This document shows positions 15,907-24,788 of a stretch of DNA of 64,000 nucleotides, one piece after another. The translations under genes and the position numbers were made by a program. Positions within the stretch are counted from its first letter, which is position 1; every line of letters begins with the position of its first letter. The notes beneath the pieces are model-generated. The model ran no database searches and was not told the origin of the DNA. It saw only the letters and a program-made list of their open reading frames with translations. Where the stretch lies: contig CAWFFZ010000008.1 of the NCBI GenBank assembly GCA_963815295.1, positions 248,001-312,000 of the forward strand, read 5' to 3'. Origin of the DNA: JACDHG01 sp963815295 (GTDB lineage Bacteria > Actinomycetota > Actinomycetes > Propionibacteriales > Nocardioidaceae).

Positions 15907-16755
15907 TCAGCGCCTGACGATGTAGCTGTACGGACCCATCGCGACGCGCGGGGACGCACCCGGGCGCACCCATCGCACCAGCCACCTCATTTGCGGGCGT
16001 GACATCGCGACGCAACCGGCGGTGAGGCCGTTACCGCGTACGTGGAGGAAGATCCCGCCACCTCGGCTGGTGTCCGCGCGATTCGACGCGACGAGTTGTC
16101 GGCGCTGCTTCGAGTAGTGGATTCCGCTCGGCAGGTTGAAGCCGACCACCATGCCGTAGTCGTACTGTCCCGGGAAGTCCCAGAGCCGCTCCGCCTTGTC
16201 TGGTCGCCAGTGCGACGTGCGGGCCCTGTGGTACTGGTACACGTTGTACGTCGCTGGGTCTCGAGGTTCGTACGGCCACCAGTCGTTGCGATCGAACCGG
16301 CGGTACTCGTGCCGGCCACCCGGGTCGGCGAGCTTGCCGAACGAGTACGGCAACGGGAACTTGCCTGCGGGCGTCGTGCCGGTGCTCTGGCGTCGCTGAT
16401 TTGCCCGGACCCAACCGTTGTAGCCGACCACCACTGGCACCGGGCCACGCCTCAGCACCCATTGGCCGTTGTCACGACGAGCCCATGCCTTCAAGGTGCC
16501 AGTGGTGGACGACCATCGCGGTGCGGTGACGGTTACCATCTGCCGCACTCGGGGCGGTACGTCGATACGGTCGGGCAGCGACGGCGCGCGACGTGAGGCG
16601 GCCGCGGACTCGCCAGCGTCCTCCGCCGCACGGACACCGCCGGCCTCTGGCGTGGCCGTCGACATACTCGCGATCAGGCCGGTTGCGACGAGGAGTCCAG
16701 TCGCCAGGCGACCAGGGTTGTGCAGAGATCGGGGTGCGTCCGCCTGCATCGTCAT
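15907..16755 (-). CDS. L,D-transpeptidase (YkuD-type) exported protein
   Basis: A 282-residue protein with an N-terminal signal/anchor (about 17-36) and an Ala-rich linker. The L,D-transpeptidase catalytic core has GIFLHVRGNGLTAGCVAMS near 245-262, with the active-site Cys in TAGCVAM and its His partner in FLHV. Such enzymes make 3-3 cross-links or attach proteins in peptidoglycan. Its ATG overlaps the stop of the enoyl-CoA hydratase gene by 4 nt (ATGA) with GAAGGA upstream, an unusual operon partner. Confidence 0.85.
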   Translation of the reverse strand: MTMQADAPRSLHNPGRLATGLLVATGLIASMSTATPEAGGVRAAEDAGESAAASRRAPSLPDRIDVPPRVRQMVTVTAPRWSSTTGTLKAWARRDNGQWVLRRGPVPVVVGYNGWVRANQRRQSTGTTPAGKFPLPYSFGKLADPGGRHEYRRFDRNDWWPYEPRDPATYNVYQYHRARTSHWRPDKAERLWDFPGQYDYGMVVGFNLPSGIHYSKQRRQLVASNRADTSRGGGIFLHVRGNGLTAGCVAMSRPQMRWLVRWVRPGASPRVAMGPYSYIVRR

Positions 16756-17543
16756 CGTCCTTCGAACGTAGGCCTCTCCTTGGACATGAAGGATGCCACA
16801 GCGCCGCGATGGTCCTCGGAGCCACCGGTGCGGGCCATCATCGTGCTTTCGAACGCGAGCGCCTCCTCAAGGGAGTGACTCGCGGCATAAGCAACCGAGT
16901 TCTTGACAGCCGCGTAGGCGAGCGTAGGCCCGTCGGCAAGAGTTGCCGCCAACGCCTGGACTGTCACCATCAGGTCGTCAGCAGGCACTACCTGGTTGAG
17001 GATTCCGACGTCCATCGCCTCGCCCGCGTCGATCGTGCGGGGCATCAGGAGGAGCTCCATCGCCTTCGTCGGCCCCACTAGTCGCGGCAGCGTCCACGAC
17101 GACCCGGTGTCGCATGACAGGGCAACGCCGGTGAAGGCGGTGTTGAAGCCGGCAGAGTCGGCTGCGATCCGAAGATCACACGCGAGCACGATCGAAAGTC
17201 CTGCTCCGGCTGCCACCCCGTTGACCGCGGCGATCACCGGCTTGTCCATCGTTGTGATGGCCAGCGCGATCGGGCCGTAGTGGACGTCGACCGTCGACCA
17301 CACCTCCTCGAGGGTCTTGGTCGTGATGTTCTCTATGTGCTCGCGAAGGTCCTGGCCGACGGAGAAAGCCCGACCGCTGCCGGTGAGGACGACGCATCGC
17401 ACCTCGGAGTCGGACGCGGCCTGCTGGAGTGCCGACAAAAGCCCGTCCTTCGTCGCGGTGTCAAGGCTGTTCATCGCGTCGGGCCGGTCAAGTCGGATCG
17501 TAGCCACCCTGCCATGCACGTCGTAGGTAACCGGGTCAGCCAT
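16752..17543 (-). CDS. Enoyl-CoA hydratase/isomerase family protein
   Basis: A 263-residue crotonase-fold protein. Oxyanion-hole segments: SGRAFSVGQDLREH (about 55-68) and AAVNGVAAGAGLSIVLACDL (about 104-123). The acidic position following (SCDTGSSWTLPRLVG, about 145) is typical of PaaG-like isomerases. It begins inside the end of the paaX-like gene (8-nt overlap). With PaaX upstream, a role in phenylacetyl-CoA or related aromatic acid beta-oxidation is plausible but inferred. Confidence 0.88.
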   Translation of the reverse strand: MADPVTYDVHGRVATIRLDRPDAMNSLDTATKDGLLSALQQAASDSEVRCVVLTGSGRAFSVGQDLREHIENITTKTLEEVWSTVDVHYGPIALAITTMDKPVIAAVNGVAAGAGLSIVLACDLRIAADSAGFNTAFTGVALSCDTGSSWTLPRLVGPTKAMELLLMPRTIDAGEAMDVGILNQVVPADDLMVTVQALAATLADGPTLAYAAVKNSVAYAASHSLEEALAFESTMMARTGGSEDHRGAVASFMSKERPTFEGR

Positions 17544-18351
17544 TCGTGTCTCCGTTCGGTCGCAGACAGCTGTCGACGTACCGGCCCGCCGCCGGGAGCA
17601 AGCGACTCGTCTCACGGTCGAAAAAGGCAGCCGCATCGTCGCCGGGCCATCGCTTCGGCAACAACTCGCGCGGCAGGCCGGGGTCACGGAACAAGAACTT
17701 GCGCCACTCGTGCACGAGCAGACTCCGTACGACGAAGGCGTCCCGGTCACTCGGCGCCTCAGCGGCGTTCCCCACCAAGGCATCCGCCTCGTCGAGCCAT
17801 CGCGCGTACGCCCGACCGAGTCCGTCGAGGTCCCAGGCGGTAGCGGTCAGTGTCGTGGCCTCACCGTCGTGCTGAGCGAGGAACCGGTAGGCGCGCACCC
17901 CGTCGGCTTCCAGTAGTGCATCGACTTCGGCGGATGGCCGCGGGCTGACCCAGGTCTCGTCGCGCAGCGGCGCGTATCCGAGGTAGGACAGCCCGGTCCG
18001 CACCCGCTCGCGGGTGGCCCGGTGGGGGATGTGCTCGACGACAAGCATGTGCCAACGACCGTCCCACGGCGCGATTCCGCTCCGGTAGATCCGCGCGGCG
18101 GCCTCTGTCACGCGGCGTTCTGCCCGCGACGTGAGTCGATACCCCGGGCCGGCGGGCAGCTTGAGCGGCGACAGCCAACCCTGCCGGACCATCCGCGATA
18201 TGGCGGTTCGCACAGCTGGCGCGGCGATGTCGAGGGTTCCCAGCATGGTGACCAAAGCCGCCACGGGGGCGGCCCCACCGCGTGACCTGACGTGGTCGCC
18301 GTAGACATCGAACAAAGCGGATCGGGCGTTCACAGGAGCAGTCTGCCGCAC
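17536..18351 (-). CDS. PaaX-family transcriptional regulator
   Basis: About 271 residues. The N-terminal winged helix (SALFDVYGDHVRSRGGAAPV, then AVRTAISRMVRQGWL) and the C-terminal PaaX domain (WRKFLFRDPGLPRELLPKRWPG) are diagnostic. PaaX repressors respond to aryl-CoA thioesters such as phenylacetyl-CoA. GTG at 18351 is the longest start; GTG at 18333, just before the conserved ARSALFD, is a good alternative. It likely controls its own operon with the enoyl-CoA hydratase and L,D-transpeptidase downstream. Confidence 0.9.
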   Translation of the reverse strand: MRQTAPVNARSALFDVYGDHVRSRGGAAPVAALVTMLGTLDIAAPAVRTAISRMVRQGWLSPLKLPAGPGYRLTSRAERRVTEAAARIYRSGIAPWDGRWHMLVVEHIPHRATRERVRTGLSYLGYAPLRDETWVSPRPSAEVDALLEADGVRAYRFLAQHDGEATTLTATAWDLDGLGRAYARWLDEADALVGNAAEAPSDRDAFVVRSLLVHEWRKFLFRDPGLPRELLPKRWPGDDAAAFFDRETSRLLPAAGRYVDSCLRPNGDTNG

Positions 18352-18461
18352 GGGTAACCAAGCGGTGCGATAATGGTGGCTGGCAATCGATGCGCCACCG
18401 GCGTCTCGGCCCGCGAGTCGGGCGGAGTCTCGGCGCTGAACGACGAAGGGTAGGTGCGCGC

Positions 18462-18629
18462 ATGGCGGCGATGAAGCCGCGGACGGGCGACGGTCCGCTG
18501 GAAGTCACAAAGGAGGGGCGCGGTCTGGTGATGCGCGTTCCGCTCGAAGGTGGCGGACGGCTTGTGGTCGAGCTCAATGCCGAGGAAGCGAAATCGCTCG
18601 AAGAGGCACTAAGCCAGGTGACGAGCTGA
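18462..18629 (+). CDS. DUF3117 small conserved protein
   Basis: A 55-residue protein almost matching the actinobacterial DUF3117 consensus from its first residue (AAMKPRTGDGPLEVTKEGRG, then VMRVPLEGGGRLVVEL). ATG at 18462 has GAAGGG about 11 nt upstream. The family is universal in Actinomycetota, soluble and of unknown function. It is too short for many gene finders. A hairpin terminator follows at 18659. Confidence 0.92.
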   Translation: MAAMKPRTGDGPLEVTKEGRGLVMRVPLEGGGRLVVELNAEEAKSLEEALSQVTS

Positions 18630-18658
18630 TCGGCTGACATCAGAACTTCTCCGACTGA

Positions 18659-18693
18659 GGACCCCGGACCGTATCTGCACGGTGCCGGGGTCT
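18659..18693 (+). terminator. Rho-independent-like hairpin after the DUF3117 gene
   Basis: GGACCCCGG-ACCGT and ACGGT-GCCGGGGTCT form a long GC stem with a 6-nt loop, 30 nt past the DUF3117 stop and before the pepA promoter. No U-tract. Confidence 0.65.
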
Positions 18694-18743
18694 TCGAGGT
18701 CCCGCCGACTGTCTTGGTGGCGCCACATCCTATTGTTAGGGAG

Positions 18744-20261
18744 GTGCCTGAACTCGCCGCTCAACCGTTGCCGACGGTCGTGCAGGTCACGACGGCGCAC
18801 CTGAGCGACGTCGATGCTCGGGTGGTGGCGGTGGGCTTCGCCCGCGCCGACGGCGACTTCATGTTCTCGGCGGTTGCCGAAGCAGCCCTGGCCTCGCACG
18901 GGGTTGATCCTTTCGCGCTGCTCGACCGGGCGCAGGTGAAGGGTGACGCGGGGGAGATCGTCACCCACGAGGTCTTCACGGGCGACACTGTCGAACGCGT
19001 GGTCCTCGTCGGGCTCGGCGAGCAGACCGGTCGCGACTACCGCCGCGCGGGATCGGCGATCGCCCGGATCGCGAAGACTACGAGCCCCGTCGCCACCGGG
19101 CTCGGCTCGTTGGCCGATGACGAGTCCCTCGGCGCCTTTGTCGAAGGCCTCGTGCTTGGCTCGTTTGGCTTCACCCGTAAGTCCGCCGAGTCTGCCAAGA
19201 CTCCCGGCAGCCCAGTCGTGGTGCTGACCGACATGCCTGGCGGTCGGCGCGCGTCGCGATCCAGCATCGTCGACGCGGCGGCCAGTCGAGCCAAGGCATC
19301 CTGGCGCGCACGGGCATTTGCGCTCACACCGTCGAACGAGAAGGGCCCGGTCCGGCTCGAGGAGTGGGCGAGGGAGGCCGCCGAGCGTTCGGCCCTCGAC
19401 GTCGAAGTCTGGGATGACAAGCGGCTGGCCGCTGACGGCTTCGGAGGCATCCTCGCTGTCGGCGCCGCATCGGCGTACGACTCGCGCTTCGTGCGGCTCG
19501 ACTACACGCCACAAAAGGCCAGGCGACACACGCCGCGAGTAGTGCTCGTGGGCAAAGGCATCACGTTCGACTCGGGCGGTCTGTCCATTAAGCCGCGCGA
19601 CGCGATGATGACGATGAAGCGCGACATGACCGGGGCAGGTGTGGTTATCGCCGTGATGGGTGCACTGCGAGAGCTCGACGTCGACGTCGCCGTCACCGGC
19701 CTGGTCGCGTCGGCCGAGAACGCCTTCGGTGCAGGGGCCATGCGGCCCGGCGACGTCATCACCCACTTCGGTGGTCGCACCAGTGAGGTCGGCAACACCG
19801 ACGCCGAAGGCAGGCTGGTGCTCGCGGATGCCCTTGCCTACGCCGACAAGCATCTAGCCGCCGACACCGTTGTCGACATCGCGACGCTGACCGGGGCCGC
19901 CAAGATGGCTTTGGGTACGACGCTCGGCGCCCTCTACGCCAACCGTGACGAGCTAGCGAAGGCGCTGCTCGACGCCGGCGAGGCGGCGGGCGAGCCGATG
20001 TGGCGGATGCCCTTGAGCACGGAATACGAACGCCTGCTTGACAACACGTTCGCTGACGCCACCAACGCGGCCGGCTCGCCCGGCTCGATCACGGCGGCGT
20101 TGTTTCTACAGCATTTCGTGGGCGATGTCCCCTGGGCGCACCTCGACATCGCTTCGGTCGGTGACTCACCGAAGGACGCCTTCGAGTACACGCAGGGCGC
20201 AACCGGCTTCGGCGCCCGGTTGCTGCTGCGCTGGCTGAGCCGGTACCAATCTGCGAACTGA
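18744..20261 (+). CDS. pepA: Leucyl aminopeptidase PepA (M17)
   Basis: A 505-residue M17 aminopeptidase. The N-terminal macro-like domain (about 1-170) is followed by the catalytic domain. This has VGKGITFDSGGLSIKP (metal Lys/Asp, about 270-285), MKRDMTGAG, and the family signature NTDAEGRL (about 352-359) holding the Asp/Glu ligands and catalytic Arg. It uses two divalent metals to release N-terminal residues and works as a hexamer in the cytosol. GTG at 18744 lies 7 nt after TATTGT (18731-18736). Confidence 0.94.
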   Translation: MPELAAQPLPTVVQVTTAHLSDVDARVVAVGFARADGDFMFSAVAEAALASHGVDPFALLDRAQVKGDAGEIVTHEVFTGDTVERVVLVGLGEQTGRDYRRAGSAIARIAKTTSPVATGLGSLADDESLGAFVEGLVLGSFGFTRKSAESAKTPGSPVVVLTDMPGGRRASRSSIVDAAASRAKASWRARAFALTPSNEKGPVRLEEWAREAAERSALDVEVWDDKRLAADGFGGILAVGAASAYDSRFVRLDYTPQKARRHTPRVVLVGKGITFDSGGLSIKPRDAMMTMKRDMTGAGVVIAVMGALRELDVDVAVTGLVASAENAFGAGAMRPGDVITHFGGRTSEVGNTDAEGRLVLADALAYADKHLAADTVVDIATLTGAAKMALGTTLGALYANRDELAKALLDAGEAAGEPMWRMPLSTEYERLLDNTFADATNAAGSPGSITAALFLQHFVGDVPWAHLDIASVGDSPKDAFEYTQGATGFGARLLLRWLSRYQSAN

Positions 20262-20376
20262 CTAAGAACCGCTAGTGAGCGGATCCCCGAGATGTCATGA
20301 TGGAAGCGCACGCGCATGTCGCCCCAGTCCCGGCGTCTCGACTGACCGAGCCAGCCTGGAGGAGGCGCCTTCCCGA

Positions 20377-21459
20377 ATGCCTGCCACGTCGATTGCCGCG
20401 CCACCGGCGCCCACGTCGAACGCCGAACGCTATGTGAGTCTCTACACGGACTTGTCACGCGTCATCCGGGAGGCAGGTCTGCTCCGTCGGCGCTACGCGT
20501 ACTACTGGAGCCGCATCACCGCGGCGGTGACCGTGTTTGTGGCGATCTGGGTCGGATTCTTCCTGCTCGGAAACTCCTGGTTCCAGCTGATTCTTGCTGC
20601 TGCCTTGGCGGTCGTGATCACCCAGTTCGGGTTCCTTGGGCACGATGGCGCGCACCGGCAGATGTTCGCGTCGGCGGCGTGGAACGACTGGACGTCGCGG
20701 GTGCTGGCGGGCGCGTTTGCCGGCTTGAGCTACGGCTGGTGGAAGACCAAGCACAACCGGCACCACGCGGCCCCGAACCAGGAAGGCCGCGACCCTGACA
20801 TCTCATCGGGAGCGCTCGCGTTCACGCCCGACCTCTTCATCAACCGCACGGGATTCGGGGGCTGGTTCGCCCACCGGCAGGGCTGGTTCTTCTTCCCGTT
20901 GTTGACACTCGAGGGGATCAACCTGCACATCGCGAGCGTGGTCGCGTTGTTGCGGAAGGACTCGATGGTGCACCAACGGGTCGAGGCTCTGCTTGTGCTG
21001 ACCCGGCTTACTGCCTACGTCACCGTGCTGGTCGTGGTGCTGCCACCGGGGAAGGCAGCGGCGTTCTTCGGATTGCAGATGGCGTTGTTCGGCCTGTTCC
21101 TTGGCGCGTCCTTTGCCCCCAACCACAAAGGTATGCCGATCGTGCCGGCCACCATGAAGCTGGACTTCCTACGCCGACAGGTGTTGATGTCGCGCAATGT
21201 CCGCGGTGGCCCGGTCGTCGACTTCGTGATGGGCGGCCTGAACTACCAGATCGAGCACCACCTGTTCCCCAGCATGCCTCGGCCGAACCTGCGTCTCGCC
21301 CAGCCGCTGGTGCGCGAGCACTGTCAGCTTCATGGGGTCAGCTACAACGAGACGACTCTGTTCGAGTCCTATGGGATCGTCGTTCGCTACCTGAACGACG
21401 TTGGACTGCGCGCACGAGATCCATTCGACTGCCCGCTGGCCGCCCAGCTCAGAGACTGA
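20377..21459 (+). CDS. Membrane fatty-acid desaturase, acyl-lipid/linoleoyl-CoA type
   Basis: A 360-residue integral membrane di-iron desaturase. The three histidine boxes are intact: HDGAHRQ (about 91-97), HNRHH (about 128-132) and QIEHHLFP (about 295-302, with Gln replacing the first His, as in front-end/delta-6-like desaturases). Paired membrane helices lie at about 46-90 and 200-250. ATG at 20377 follows GGAGGAGGCG at proper spacing. It introduces double bonds into membrane lipids; the position specificity cannot be read from sequence. Confidence 0.9.
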   Translation: MPATSIAAPPAPTSNAERYVSLYTDLSRVIREAGLLRRRYAYYWSRITAAVTVFVAIWVGFFLLGNSWFQLILAAALAVVITQFGFLGHDGAHRQMFASAAWNDWTSRVLAGAFAGLSYGWWKTKHNRHHAAPNQEGRDPDISSGALAFTPDLFINRTGFGGWFAHRQGWFFFPLLTLEGINLHIASVVALLRKDSMVHQRVEALLVLTRLTAYVTVLVVVLPPGKAAAFFGLQMALFGLFLGASFAPNHKGMPIVPATMKLDFLRRQVLMSRNVRGGPVVDFVMGGLNYQIEHHLFPSMPRPNLRLAQPLVREHCQLHGVSYNETTLFESYGIVVRYLNDVGLRARDPFDCPLAAQLRD

Positions 21460-21476
21460 CCGACGCCACGAAATCT

Positions 21477-21831
21477 CTCGACAAGCTCGATCATCCGACC
21501 CCTCCCGCCGGTCGAGCTTGTCGAGGCCCCACCGGTCGCGCGGCGGTTCCGCTCGTGGCGGAAGAGCGCAGCAACGCCGGAGAGTTGCGCTGTGAGTTGC
21601 CTCTCGCTGGCGGCCGGCGGTTGCGCTCGTGGTCAAAAGAGCGCAGCAACGACAGAGAGTTTCGCTGTCGGTTGCCTCGCGCTGGCGGCCGGCGGTTCGC
21701 TCGTGGTGAAAGGCGCAGCAACGCCGGAGGTCGCGATGCTGGTTGCGTCGCGCCGGCGGCTACCTGTACGGCGGCCGAGTTCTGCCTCGTCGGTCGAGCT
21801 TGTCGAGACCCGGTAATCTCAACAAGCTCGA
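21477..21831. repeat. Three 75-bp direct repeats bracketed by inverted 14-bp motifs
   Basis: Three direct copies of about 75 bp start at 21541, 21615 and 21690, each with CGGCGGTT..CGCTCGTGG..AGCGCAGCAACG. They are bracketed by CTCGACAAGCTCGA (21477) / TCGAGCTTGTCGAG (21512) on the left. On the right lies TCGAGCTTGTCGAG (21794) / CTCAACAAGCTCGA (21818, one mismatch). Together they fill the 467-bp gap between the desaturase and the broken DUF222 gene. Short frames inside look like chance. It may be a MITE-like or REP-type element. Confidence 0.8.
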
Positions 21832-21926
21832 TCGTCAAACATCGGACGCAAAAAGTCTCGGAAACCGTTGTGTATAAGGGGATCTGAGCCTCAGAACTGT
21901 CGGTAGTCACCGATAGATTCACTCCC

Positions 21927-23352
21927 ATGCACGACACGCACACCACCACCACTGCCGCTGATGTTGACACCCTCGACGCCAACCAAACCCTCACCCGCGC
22001 CGAAGAAACCCGCCGCCGCTCAGAGGCCGCCGACGTCGAGATGCTGCAGATCGCCGCCCACTGGGCCGACGTCCACGGCACCCTCCAAGGAACAGGCTTG
22101 GTGTTGCCGGGTTCCGAACGGCTCATCCAGGTCGGAGGCGACGGGACCCCGCAGGTGGCCGAGTTCGCCTGCGCCGAGTTCGGTGCCGTCCTGGCCCTGT
22201 CCACCTACGCCGGCGAGCTCCTGATCGCCGACGCCCTCGACCTGCGCCACCGCCTCCCCCTGTTGTGGGCCCGGATCCAGTGCCGGTGAGGTGAAACCGT
22301 GGATCGGCCGCAAGACCGCCCAGGCCACCCGCAGCCACGACACCGCCGCCGCCGCTGCGGTCGATCGCGAAAGTCTCGCGGTGGGCGGACCGGCTCACCT
22401 GGAGGCGGCTGGAGACGATGATCGACGCCGCCCTCACCGCCGCCGACCCCGACCGGGCTCAGGCCGAGGCCGAGGCCAGACAAACCGAGCACGGGGTGTG
22501 GGTGAAACCGTCGGACAGACCACGAGACCGGGACCGCGTTCATCCGCGCCGACGCCGTCGACCTGAAATTCTTCGACGCCACCCTCGACCGGATCGCCGA
22601 CAGCATCGGAATACTCGGCAACACCACGCAGCAAGGACCTCCGTCGGGCCAAAGCCGTCGGGATCCTCGCCAGCCCCCAACAAGCCCTGGACCTGTACGC
22701 CACCACCGCCGACCAGGGCGGCAGCGCGCGACGCCGACCTACCCGACGATGTGCCCTCCAGTATCGGACTCGACGACGCCGACCACCACGGCGCCCGACG
22801 ACCCCGGCGGGGAACCCGGAAGCGTTCGTCCGCGGAGTCAGCCTCAAGGTCGACCCGCGACCCAAAGCCGTCCTCTACGTCCACCTGACCCGAGAGTCGC
22901 TGGAACACGGTGAGGGTGTGGCGCGGGTGGAAGGGATCGGACCCGTCACCGTCGACCAAGCCAAACAATGGCTCGGCAACTGCACCATCACCCTCAAACC
23001 CGTGATCGACGTCGCCGGCATCGCACCCGTCGACGCCTACGAAATCCCCGACCACATCCGCGAAGCCGTCCACCTCATCACTCCGACCGACACGTTCCCG
23101 TATGCGTCGAACACCAGCCGTCGGATGGACCTCGACCACACCATCCCCTACCTCGACCCCGACGACGGCGGACCACCCGGCCAAACCGGGATCGGGAAAC
23201 TCGGACCCATGACCCGACACCACCACCGCATCCGCACCCACAGCCGATGGCAAGTCAAACAACCCTTCCCCGGCATCTACCTATGGCGATCACCCCACGG
23301 CAGATACTGGCTCGTCGACCACACCGGCACCCGCCGCCTCAAAGCCAGCTAA
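21927..23352 (+). pseudogene. DUF222/HNH endonuclease (13E12 repeat family), frameshifted
   Basis: Remnant of a gene of about 470 codons. The N-terminal DUF222 part (21927-22289) ends early at a TGA after RIQCR. The following sequence continues the family reading (WIGRKTAQATR, then RWADRLTWRRLETMIDAAL, then FIRADAVDLKFFDATLDRIA) but hops among all three frames, implying several single-base indels. From 22918 the C-terminal HNH part is intact for 144 residues (MDLDHTIPYLDPDDGG, then GPMTRHHHRIRTH). ATG at 21927 still sits 7 nt after TAGATT (21914-21919). These genes are repetitive in actinobacteria and often decay. Confidence 0.88.
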
Positions 23353-23391
23353 CTAAGAACCCCTCAGCACCGGGCCAAGCCGCAGCGAGGG

Positions 23392-24015
23392 CTAGCGCTT
23401 CTGCGCGAGCAGGAGCCCGTCGCCGACCGGGAGCAACAGTTCGAGCAGTGACTCGTGCTCGGTCACCAGCCGGATCGTCTCGCGGATCGCGATCGTGTCA
23501 GCGTCGCGCACTGACGGATCTGCAACGCGGTCATGCCATAGGGCATTGTCGAAAGCGACGACACCGCCGACTCTGAGCAGCCGTTCGGCCTGTTCCAGGT
23601 AGGACGGGTACTCCTGCTTGGCACCGTCGACGAACACCACGTCGTAGTGGTCGTCGGTAAGTCGGGGGAGCACCTCAAGAGCGGCACCCGGGATGAGCCG
23701 AGCCCGTTGCGGTGCGATCCCAGCCTCCGTGAACGCGACCTTGGCGAGCCGCTGGTGCTCGGCTTCGATGTCGACGCTGGTGAGTACGCCGTCTGCCCGC
23801 ATACCGCGCATCAGCCAGACGCCGGAGATGCCGCAGCCGGTGCCGATCTCGACGACGTTCTTGGCGTCGAGCATCGCCGCGACGAAGCGCAGGCTCGCAC
23901 CGGTCCCTGGAGAGATCGGCGGCGCCGGCATGTCGGCGGCACGCTGGCGCGCTGCGGTCAAGACCTCGTCCTCGGCCACGAACTGCTCGGCATATGTCCA
24001 AGACGCAGGCTTCAA
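23392..24015 (-). CDS. O-methyltransferase family protein (Rv1220c type)
   Basis: A 207-residue class I SAM-dependent methyltransferase of the O-methyltransferase 3 family. SAM motif VVEIGTGCGISGVWLM (about 56-71), VDIEAEHQRLAKVAF (about 82-96), VFVDGAKQEYPSYL (about 126-139). There is no ATG or GTG in frame upstream; TTG at 24015 is the only standard start. It is divergent from sigE exactly as Rv1220c is from Rv1221. The substrate is unknown. Confidence 0.85.
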   Translation of the reverse strand: MKPASWTYAEQFVAEDEVLTAARQRAADMPAPPISPGTGASLRFVAAMLDAKNVVEIGTGCGISGVWLMRGMRADGVLTSVDIEAEHQRLAKVAFTEAGIAPQRARLIPGAALEVLPRLTDDHYDVVFVDGAKQEYPSYLEQAERLLRVGGVVAFDNALWHDRVADPSVRDADTIAIRETIRLVTEHESLLELLLPVGDGLLLAQKR

Positions 24016-24185
24016 CCCCGTGGCGATGATGGCCTCCTCGCTCGGGCCCCCTCAGGGCCATTCGGCTAGATCGCGACGAGCCTATCGCTTGGGCCAGGGC
24101 ATGTTCTACGGCGGACCGAGCCCACTGAAGCCGGTCGGCGTCTCGACTGGTCCAACCCGTGCCAGCAAGCACGTACGCTTAGGTT

Positions 24186-24788
24186 GTGTCCTCCACCTCA
24201 CCTGCCGGGCAGGCGCCTCCACCGACGGTGCCGAGCTGGGACGAGATCGTCCAGGACCACTCCGTGCGGGTGTTTCGGCTGGCCTACCGACTGACGGGCA
24301 ACCGCCACGATGCAGAGGACCTCACCCAAGAAGTATTCGTCAGGGTGTTTCGGTCCCTGTCGTCGTACCAGCCGGGCACGTTCGAGGGGTGGCTGCATCG
24401 GATCACCACCAACCTGTTCCTCGACCAGGCACGCCGCAAGCAGCGCATCCGCTTCGACTCGTTGCCCGATGACGTCGGCGACCGACTGCCGGGCAACCTC
24501 CCCACGCCCGACGGTGGGTACGCCGACCAGCTCTTCGACCCCGACGTCGAGGTCGCGCTCGCCGCACTCCAGCCCGACTTCCGGGTCGCCGTCGTCCTCT
24601 GCGACATCGAGGGCCTCAGTTACGAAGAGATCGCCGACGTACTCGACGTAAAGATCGGCACTGTTCGTTCTCGGATCCACCGCGGCCGCTCGGCGCTACG
24701 CGAGGCGCTCGCTCATCGTGCCCCGGCTCCCGGCCGCACGCGGATCGGCGCCGGGTCGGACCCGCTCATCACTGGTCACGGTCAATGA
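24186..24788 (+). CDS. sigE: ECF sigma factor SigE
   Basis: A 200-residue ECF sigma factor. Region 2 includes HSVRVFRLAYRLTGNRHDAE and DLTQEVFVRVFRSL; region 4 includes LSYEEIADVLDVKIGTVRSR. A GC-rich linker and a short C-terminal tail follow. GTG at 24186 lies 6 nt after TACGCT (24174-24179). It overlaps the anti-sigma gene by ATGA. Order (methyltransferase, sigE, anti-sigma, htrA, tatB) equals Rv1220c-Rv1224, so it should direct the envelope-stress response. Confidence 0.93.
   Translation: MSSTSPAGQAPPPTVPSWDEIVQDHSVRVFRLAYRLTGNRHDAEDLTQEVFVRVFRSLSSYQPGTFEGWLHRITTNLFLDQARRKQRIRFDSLPDDVGDRLPGNLPTPDGGYADQLFDPDVEVALAALQPDFRVAVVLCDIEGLSYEEIADVLDVKIGTVRSRIHRGRSALREALAHRAPAPGRTRIGAGSDPLITGHGQ

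Noticed and set aside
20269..20283. Small hairpin CCGCT-AGTG-AGCGG after pepA as terminator
   Set aside because: Only five base pairs and directly at the stop; too weak to call.
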